A stretch of DNA of 24,311 bases from JBQTIU01 sp052387815. Lineage in GTDB: Bacteria > Pseudomonadota > Alphaproteobacteria > CACIAM-22H2. Both the position numbers and the translations under genes were made by a program. The DNA is taken from NCBI GenBank assembly GCA_052387815.1, contig JBQTIU010000003.1, positions 1-24,311 of the forward strand. Reading direction: 5' to 3'. Of the stretch, positions 15,967 to 20,750 are shown one piece after another (positions within the stretch are counted from its first letter, which is position 1; the number at the start of each line of letters is the position of its first letter). The notes below the pieces were generated by a model that was not told the origin of the DNA, did not search any database, and worked only from the letters and a program-made list of their open reading frames with translations.

Positions 15967-16905
15967 ATGCCGTCCGTGGCCCGTCTTCGCATCGGCACGC
16001 GGGGCAGCGCGCTCGCACTCGCCCAGACGGGCGAGGTGCGCGACCGGCTCGCCCGCGCCCACCCCGAGCTGGCCGCGCCAGGCGCGATCGAGATCGTCGT
16101 CATCCGCACCACCGGCGACAAGATTGGGGACCGCCCGCTCGCCGAACTCGGCGGCAAGGGGCTGTTCACCAAGGAGATCGAAGAGGCGCTACTGGCTGGA
16201 GCTATCGATCTTGCCGTGCACTCGATCAAGGACCTGCCGACCTGGTTGCCCGCCGGCCTCGAGATCGTCTGCGTGCTTACGCGCGAGGACCCGCGCGATG
16301 CCTTCCTCTCGCCGCGCGCCCCGAACCTCGATGCGCTGGCGGCCGGGTCGCGGGTGGGCACATCCTCGCTCCGGCGGCAGGCCCAGGTCCTGCGCCGCCG
16401 GCCGGAGCTGCGCGTCGTGCCGCTGCGCGGCAATGTCGACACCAGGCTCCGAAAGCTCGGCGCGGGCGAGGTCGAGGCGACGCTGCTCGCGCTGGCGGGC
16501 CTGCGCCGGCTCGGCCTGGCCGATGCCGCTACCTGCGTCCTGTCGGTGCGCGAGATGCTGCCGGCGGTCGGCCAAGGCGCCCTCGGCGTCGAGGCCCGCG
16601 CCGACGACCGGGCGACGCGCGACCTCCTTGGCCCCCTCCACCACGAGCCCTCGGCGGCCTGCATCGCCGCCGAGCGCGGCCTGCTCGCCGCCTTGGACGG
16701 CTCGTGCCGCACGCCGATCGCCGGGCTGGCCGAAATCGGCGCCGACGGACGGCTGTCGCTCGAGGCGCTGGTCATTCGCCCGGACGGCACGGCCGAGCAT
16801 CGCGCCCGGCGCGCCGGCTCGGCTGCCGATGCCGCCCGCCTCGGCAGGGAGGCGGGGGCGGAGCTGCGCCGCGCCGCCGGCCCGGGGTTTTTCACCCCGG
16901 GCTGA
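15967..16905 (+). CDS. hemC: hydroxymethylbilane synthase (porphobilinogen deaminase)
   Basis: HemC polymerises four porphobilinogen molecules to hydroxymethylbilane in tetrapyrrole synthesis. The 312-residue product starts with LRIGTRGSALALAQTGEV, has the catalytic Asp89 in HSIKDLPTWLP, GTSSLRRQAQ and the LRGNVDTRLRKL segment, and Cys247 in DGSCRTPIAG, which holds the dipyrromethane cofactor. Length is normal. AGGGAGA lies about 6 nt before the ATG; the open frame upstream has no family similarity. It is divergent from the di-iron gene. No hemD follows, unlike in many bacteria. The final codons coincide with an 8-bp inverted repeat ending at the stop codon. Confidence 0.97.
   Translation: MPSVARLRIGTRGSALALAQTGEVRDRLARAHPELAAPGAIEIVVIRTTGDKIGDRPLAELGGKGLFTKEIEEALLAGAIDLAVHSIKDLPTWLPAGLEIVCVLTREDPRDAFLSPRAPNLDALAAGSRVGTSSLRRQAQVLRRRPELRVVPLRGNVDTRLRKLGAGEVEATLLALAGLRRLGLADAATCVLSVREMLPAVGQGALGVEARADDRATRDLLGPLHHEPSAACIAAERGLLAALDGSCRTPIAGLAEIGADGRLSLEALVIRPDGTAEHRARRAGSAADAARLGREAGAELRRAAGPGFFTPG
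16880..16902 (+). terminator. hairpin at the 3' end of hemC
   Basis: GCCCGGGG (16880-16887) and CCCCGGGC (16895-16902) form a perfect 8-bp stem with a 7-nt loop containing TTTTT. It lies entirely inside the last hemC codons, directly before the TGA. There is no U-tract after it, so intrinsic termination is doubtful; it may mark the transcript end or protect it. Confidence 0.3.
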
Positions 16906-17045
16906 CGCGCAGAACCGTCACGGCAGCCCGAGGCGTTTAACGCGCACACCGCCGCCGGACGATAGGGCGTGGTTTCGTCCCAGCCGGCGGCGCTCCGCGA
17001 GGGCATCGCCATCGCCGAGCCTGAGGGCGCGATCGTGTGCCGCGG

Positions 17046-17099
17046 CCGATCGCCGAAGCCGGGCGCGACCGCCGGTCCACGATTTCGGTCGGCGATCGG
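17046..17099. repeat. 11-bp perfect inverted repeat with 32-nt spacer
   Basis: CCGATCGCCGA (17046-17056) pairs exactly with TCGGCGATCGG (17089-17099). The spacer contains a second small palindrome, GACCGCCGGTC (17067-17077). It ends 23 nt before the FNR-type box. Either a stem-loop in a transcript or a second regulator site. Confidence 0.6.
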
Positions 17100-17122
17100 G
17101 GCGATGCGCGGATTCGATGTTG

Positions 17123-17136
17123 TTGATCAAGATCAA
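17123..17136. promoter_or_regulatory. FNR/FixK-type box, perfect
   Basis: TTGATCAAGATCAA matches the TTGAT-N4-ATCAA consensus for FNR/Anr/FixK regulators at every defined position. A -10-like TCTAAA (17157-17162) is centred about 30 nt downstream, close to class II (-41.5) activator geometry. The target is the DoxX-like gene at 17300. Implies induction at low oxygen. Confidence 0.75.
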
Positions 17137-17171
17137 TGCTCGTCCCCGCTTGGGCTTCTAAACGGTCAGCG

Positions 17172-17297
17172 ATGAAATATTCCTCGGCAGAAACGCCGGC
17201 CATCGCCGGTCGCCCTGCCCGCGGCATTTGGGGCGTCGCAAGGCTGGGCGTGCTGACCGGATCGGCAACTCGAGGACTTGAAAACGAGAGGGCATAG
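17172..17297 (+). CDS. possible 41-residue leader peptide
   Basis: An ATG begins a 41-codon frame (MKYSSAETPAIAGRPARG...) whose TAG ends 2 nt before the DoxX-like ATG. It is downstream of the FNR-type box, so it would lie on the same transcript. There is no clear ribosome-binding site and no recognised family; the length is easily reached by chance in GC-rich DNA. Listed because the stop/start spacing would suit translational coupling. Confidence 0.2.
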   Translation: MKYSSAETPAIAGRPARGIWGVARLGVLTGSATRGLENERA

Positions 17298-17299
17298 CC

Positions 17300-17794
17300 A
17301 TGACCGACACAACGCTGCACAGACTCCTGGTGCTTTTCCTGCGTCTGTCCCTGGGTTGGGTGTTCCTTTACGCCGGAGTGAGGCAGGTCATGAACCCGGC
17401 CTGGTCGGCCGCCCAGTTTCTCGCCGGGGCCAAGACCTTCCCGGAATTTTACGCGTTCTTCCTGTCTCCGGGCGTCCTTCCCGTCGTCAATTTCCTCACC
17501 AAGTGGGGCCACACGCTGATCGGGATATCCCTCATCCTCGGCGTCAGCGTGCGGGCCAGTTCAAGCTTCGCCGCCTTGTTGATGATCCTCTATTACTTCC
17601 CGCGGCTGGAGTTCCCGATGGTCGGCCCGAGCAACTTCATCGTCGAGTACCACCTCATCTACGCGGCCATCTTTGTCTACCTTGGCGCCGTGCGGGCCGG
17701 ACAGATCTGGGGTCTGGAAAACTGGGTGGCCAGGCTCCCGGTTCTGAGGCCGGTGTTCCATCAGTATCCGAAACTGCGTCCCTGGCTCAGCTAG
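17300..17794 (+). CDS. DoxX family membrane protein
   Basis: A 164-residue inner-membrane protein with about four membrane segments (about 10-30, 58-82, 84-102 and 112-132). The N-terminal LLVLFLRLSLGWVFLYAGV and the following loop are typical of DoxX/DoxD proteins. DoxD is a subunit of an archaeal thiosulfate:quinone oxidoreductase, and other members are linked to redox balance, so a quinone-related role is possible but not shown. GAGAGGG lies about 7 nt before the ATG. A perfect FNR-type box upstream and a secreted cupredoxin gene downstream point to low-oxygen redox metabolism. Confidence 0.85.
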   Translation: MTDTTLHRLLVLFLRLSLGWVFLYAGVRQVMNPAWSAAQFLAGAKTFPEFYAFFLSPGVLPVVNFLTKWGHTLIGISLILGVSVRASSSFAALLMILYYFPRLEFPMVGPSNFIVEYHLIYAAIFVYLGAVRAGQIWGLENWVARLPVLRPVFHQYPKLRPWLS

Positions 17795-17813
17795 AAGGCG
17801 CTGCCTCGTCCGA

Positions 17814-17843
17814 CCGGCGGGTTGGCCAAGGCCGACCCGCCGG
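17814..17843 (+). terminator. GC-rich hairpin after the DoxX-like gene
   Basis: CCGGCGGGT (17814-17822) pairs exactly with ACCCGCCGG (17835-17843); GGCC/GGCC inside the loop extends the stem across one wobble pair. It starts 20 nt after the stop codon. There is no U-tract, so termination would need another factor, or the hairpin stabilises the mRNA end. Confidence 0.5.
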
Positions 17844-17993
17844 AAGTTCGCGGGGAGCCATCCGGCCAAATGAGATCGGCCCGCGACGACGTTTCGACCC
17901 GTCCGCCGGCCGAGGACGGCCTTGCGTCCGCATCTCCCTCGCCGGTTGCCCACTGCGGCCAACTGTCGCAGGTCATGGAGAGGCGAGCTCGAG

Positions 17994-18007
17994 TTGACCT
18001 GAATCAA
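17994..18007. promoter_or_regulatory. FNR/FixK-type box, near-perfect
   Basis: TTGACCTGAATCAA differs from TTGAT-N4-ATCAA at one position. It lies 112 nt before the cupredoxin ATG, with weak -10 candidates 28-32 nt from its centre. Its presence as a second copy next to the box at 17123 argues against chance. Confidence 0.65.
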
Positions 18008-18118
18008 TGCGGCCTCCCCGGATGTTGTTTAGCGATGGCCCATTGGCGCCGCAGGCGGCGCGACAAACCGATGCCAGACGGTCGTCGGTCTACAATTTGG
18101 TCGAAAGGAGTTGACACC

Positions 18119-18610
18119 ATGTCCAGTCGCATCACGAAAATCGGAATGCTGGCGGCGTTGTTGGGGCTGAGCACGGCGCTCGCGGTGGCGAGCGGGGCCG
18201 AGACGGCGTCCATCCCGGCCGGCGAGCGGTTTATTCCCATGGCGGCGGTGGAGCCGAAGGGCGGGACGACGGTGGACAAGGAGCCGTTCCCGAGCCAGGC
18301 GCTGCCGATCGGCGGTGGCTACATCGTGCAGAAGCCCGACGCCACGGGGCGCTGGGAAGTGTCCACCTATCGTTGGGACCCGACCCAAGTCACCGTCAAC
18401 GAGGGCGACCTGGTAACCCTGGAAATCATCGGCATCAATGGCGCGGAGCACCCGGCGGTCATCGAAGGCTACGACATTGGCTTCGTGGTCAAGCGTGGCG
18501 AAGTGACGAAGGTGACCTTCAAGGCGGACAAGCCGGGCGTGTTCAAGTTCCATTGCGGCATCCACCATCCGTCGATGATCGGCGAGTTGATCGTCCTGCC
18601 ACGCTCGTAA
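18119..18610 (+). CDS. exported cupredoxin, COX2/NosZ CuA-like loop with one cysteine
   Basis: A 163-residue periplasmic copper protein. Residues 1-26 form a signal peptide (LGLSTALAVASG). The cupredoxin fold occupies about 78-161. Aligned by eye to the CuA domain of nitrous-oxide reductase, His111 (GAEHPAV), Cys146, His150 and Met153 (FHCGIHHPSMIGE) match its ligands, while the first CuA cysteine is Phe142. The remaining His-Cys-His-Met set fits a single type-1-like copper, suggesting an electron carrier or copper-binding protein. AGGAG lies 8 nt before the ATG. An FNR-type box lies upstream, a DoxX-like gene before it and a porin after it. The redox partner is unknown; a nitrosocyanin-like site using His149 is an alternative. 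Confidence 0.85.
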   Translation: MSSRITKIGMLAALLGLSTALAVASGAETASIPAGERFIPMAAVEPKGGTTVDKEPFPSQALPIGGGYIVQKPDATGRWEVSTYRWDPTQVTVNEGDLVTLEIIGINGAEHPAVIEGYDIGFVVKRGEVTKVTFKADKPGVFKFHCGIHHPSMIGELIVLPRS

Positions 18611-18640
18611 GGGTTCCCTTTCGTCTCGTCGCAAAGCGAG

Positions 18641-18662
18641 AGGCCGGCCGAGGGGCCGGCCT
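18641..18662 (+). terminator. GC-rich hairpin after the cupredoxin gene
   Basis: AGGCCGGCC (18641-18649) pairs exactly with GGCCGGCCT (18654-18662) around a GAGG loop, 31 nt after the stop codon. No U-tract follows. Probable transcript end or mRNA-stabilising element; the porin may be partly read through. Confidence 0.5.
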
Positions 18663-18708
18663 GCGCGCGTGAGTCCACTCTACCGCAGGTCACGTCCACG
18701 GGCGACAG

Positions 18709-19869
18709 ATGACAAAGTGGCTCTGTACCGCGACGGCGCTCGTGGCAGCCCTCACGTTCGCGATGGCCGGTCCCGCCGAGGCGCAGACGACGGTGGGCCC
18801 GATCCGGGTCGCCGTCGGCGGCTATATGTACCAATGGCTCGGCGTCGCGCGCGGCGATCGCAAGACCGCGCCCGGTGGCCGCGGCAAGGCCGGCCTCCTC
18901 GACGCGAAGAGCGATGCCGAAATCCGGTTTGGCGGCGAGACCACGCTCGCCAGCGGCATCACCTTCGGCTTCAGAATGCAGCTCGAGGCCAACACGGATG
19001 ACGACCAGATCGACGAAAGCTACCTGTTCATCGAAGGGGCGTTCGGGCACATCGCGATCGGTTCGGAAAACAATGCCGCGTACTTGCGGCACATGTCGGC
19101 GCCCGAGGTGGGCATCGAAATCCTGAAGGGGCCGTCGGGCAACGACTGGCTCGTGAATTCGACCGGTTCGAGCCTGGAAGATTCGACCTTCGGGTCCACC
19201 TTCTTGCGCTTCTTCGACAACGACGCGGAGAAGATCACTTATTTCACGCCGCACCTCGCCGGCTTCCAGCTTGGCCTGTCGTATATCCCGCACGCCTCGC
19301 AGGACAACCAGGGCCCGAATGTCGTCGGATCGGCGGCCGGCGGGGCGACGGCCGGCTATCATGACGGCTTTGCCGCGAGCTTGAGCTTCGCCCGCAGCTT
19401 CGGCGCCCTCGACCTCGGGTTCGCACTCGGCTACCTGTCGTGGCAGGCCGACAACAATCAGACCGCCATCAACGATCCCAGAGCGTGGAGCTTCGGCGCC
19501 ACCATTGGCTATGCCGGGTTCCTGTTGGGCGGGTCGCATGCCCGGATTCGGGACGGCCGGGTCGGCGGTACGTCGGCGACCAACGCGGTCGACGGCCGCG
19601 GGTGGGACCTGGGCCTCCAGTACACCTTCGGTCCAGCCGCTGTTTCACTCGCTTATTTCGACGGCAGGAACGAAGACCTGATCGCCATTCCCGGCGACGA
19701 CCGGCAGCAGACCGTCCAGCTGTCGGGCAGATATGTTCTGGGCTCCGGCCTGGAGCTGCGTGGGTCGCTCTTCCACACCAAGTACCAGGACGAGGCGCCC
19801 GGTGCGGCCGGCGACCTCTTGGACAACGAGGGCGTCGGCGCCGTGGTCGGCGTTAAGCTCTCGTTCTAG
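18709..19869 (+). CDS. outer-membrane porin
   Basis: A 386-residue beta-barrel porin of the Gram-negative porin type (general diffusion family, PF13609-like). A signal peptide ends at AEA before Gln26. The mature part alternates short amphipathic strands with Gly/Asp-rich turns: RFGGETTLASGITFGFRMQL, FGHIAIGSENNAAYLRH, then KITYFTPHLAGFQLGLSY. It ends in GVKLSF with the terminal Phe recognised by the BAM complex. The ribosome-binding site is weak (GGGCGAC). It follows the cupredoxin gene by 98 nt with a hairpin between. It may let substrate or copper reach the periplasmic cupredoxin, which is inference from position only. Confidence 0.9.
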   Translation: MTKWLCTATALVAALTFAMAGPAEAQTTVGPIRVAVGGYMYQWLGVARGDRKTAPGGRGKAGLLDAKSDAEIRFGGETTLASGITFGFRMQLEANTDDDQIDESYLFIEGAFGHIAIGSENNAAYLRHMSAPEVGIEILKGPSGNDWLVNSTGSSLEDSTFGSTFLRFFDNDAEKITYFTPHLAGFQLGLSYIPHASQDNQGPNVVGSAAGGATAGYHDGFAASLSFARSFGALDLGFALGYLSWQADNNQTAINDPRAWSFGATIGYAGFLLGGSHARIRDGRVGGTSATNAVDGRGWDLGLQYTFGPAAVSLAYFDGRNEDLIAIPGDDRQQTVQLSGRYVLGSGLELRGSLFHTKYQDEAPGAAGDLLDNEGVGAVVGVKLSF

Positions 19870-19880
19870 TCCGGATTACT

Positions 19881-19928
19881 CGGGGCCGGCGAGGCCGCCC
19901 TTCGTTGGGTCCTCGCCGATCGGCCCCG
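19881..19928. terminator. bidirectional terminator-like stem-loop
   Basis: CGGGGCCG (19881-19888) pairs with CGGCCCCG (19921-19928), and GCGAGG (19889-19894) with CCTCGC (19911-19916), giving a 14-bp stem with a 4-nt bulge. It lies in the 64-nt gap between the convergent porin and SDR genes, where a shared terminator is expected. No clear U-tract on either strand. Confidence 0.55.
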
Positions 19929-19933
19929 CGGGC

Positions 19934-20710
19934 TTACGCCAACATCGCGTGGTCGCCGCACACGCTCAGCGCCTGCCCGGTGATGTTCCGACCCGCGTCG
20001 GAGGCGAGGAACAGGGCCATGTCGGCGATGTCCTGGTCGCTCACCATCCGGCCCAGCGATACGTGCGAGAGCAGGGTCCGCCTCTGCTCCTCGAAGGAAA
20101 CGCCGCGCGCCTTGGCCTTGGCGGCGATGACCCTGTCGATGCGCTCGCCCGCGACCAGTCCGGGCTGGATCGCGTTGACGCGGATGTCGTGGGGGCCGAG
20201 CTCCATGGCCAGCGTCTTGGTGAACCCGACCACCGCCCATTTGGAGGCGGCGTAGGGCGAGCGCAACGGGAAGCCGAGCCGCCCGGCGACCGAGGACAGG
20301 TTGATGATCGATCCCCCGCCCGCCTTCTTGAGCAGCGGGACGGCGAGCCGGCTGCAATAGAACATGCCGCTGATGTTGACGGCGAGCGTGCGGTCCCAGT
20401 CGTCCGGCGCCACGTCCTCGACCGGCGCCGTGGGGCCGCCGATGCCGGCGTTGTTGACCATCGCGTCGAGGCCGCCGAGCGCGCCGGTGGCCGCCGCGAA
20501 CAGTCGGTCGACCTCGGCGCGGTTCGCCACGTCGGCGATGATCGCGCCCGCAAGCGGCATCTCGGCGCGCGCGCGCGCCAGCGCCGCCTCGTCGATATCG
20601 CAGATGAAGACGCGCGCGCCGGCATCGAGGAAGGTCGCGGCGATGGCGCGGCCGATTCCGGCGCCGCCCGCAGTGACGATCGTCCGCAGGCCTTTCGCTG
20701 ACACGTCCAT
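19934..20710 (-). CDS. short-chain dehydrogenase/reductase (SDR)
   Basis: A 258-residue classical SDR, an NAD(P)-dependent oxidoreductase of the cytoplasm. The cofactor motif TAGGAGIG (13-20) has the TGxxxGxG pattern with Ala for the first Gly; NNAG is at 86-89; the catalytic set is Ser140 (NLSSVAG), Tyr153 and Lys157 (YAASK). Asp38/Asp40 (CDID) after the second strand favours NAD. GGAAAGGG lies 6-13 nt before the ATG. It is 40 nt downstream of the ABC transporter gene on the same strand, so it may act on the imported compound or a product of it. Substrate unknown. Confidence 0.92.
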   Translation of the reverse strand: MDVSAKGLRTIVTAGGAGIGRAIAATFLDAGARVFICDIDEAALARARAEMPLAGAIIADVANRAEVDRLFAAATGALGGLDAMVNNAGIGGPTAPVEDVAPDDWDRTLAVNISGMFYCSRLAVPLLKKAGGGSIINLSSVAGRLGFPLRSPYAASKWAVVGFTKTLAMELGPHDIRVNAIQPGLVAGERIDRVIAAKAKARGVSFEEQRRTLLSHVSLGRMVSDQDIADMALFLASDAGRNITGQALSVCGDHAMLA

Positions 20711-20750
20711 GGCTTGCCCTTTCCAGTCTTCATGCGCGGGGAAGCGGCCG

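Larger units (their letters stand above)
16906..17299 (+). other. 394-nt intergenic region, hemC to doxX-like gene
   Basis: No convincing protein of normal size is encoded here on either strand. It holds an 11-bp inverted repeat (17046-17099), a perfect FNR/FixK-type box (17123-17136), a possible -10 (TCTAAA, 17157-17162) placed about 30 nt from the centre of that box, and a 41-codon open frame (17172-17297). Confidence 0.6.
17795..18118 (+). other. 324-nt intergenic region, doxX-like gene to cupredoxin
   Basis: No gene seen. It contains a strong GC-rich hairpin 20 nt after the upstream stop (17814-17843), the second FNR-type box (17994-18007), a possible -10 (TGTTTA at 18026-18031 or TAGCGA at 18030-18035) and a short inverted repeat GCGCCG/CGGCGC (18046-18061) in the presumed leader. 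Confidence 0.6.

Noticed and set aside
14638..17012. Long minus-strand frame extending the di-iron protein N-terminus by over 400 residues through the hemC region
   Set aside because: The extension is antisense to hemC and crosses the promoter and palindrome; the ATG at 15743 has a good ribosome-binding site and gives a sensible start.
16906..17175. Possible hemD or hemD remnant downstream of hemC
   Set aside because: No frame there resembles uroporphyrinogen-III synthase, and the region carries regulatory-type repeats.
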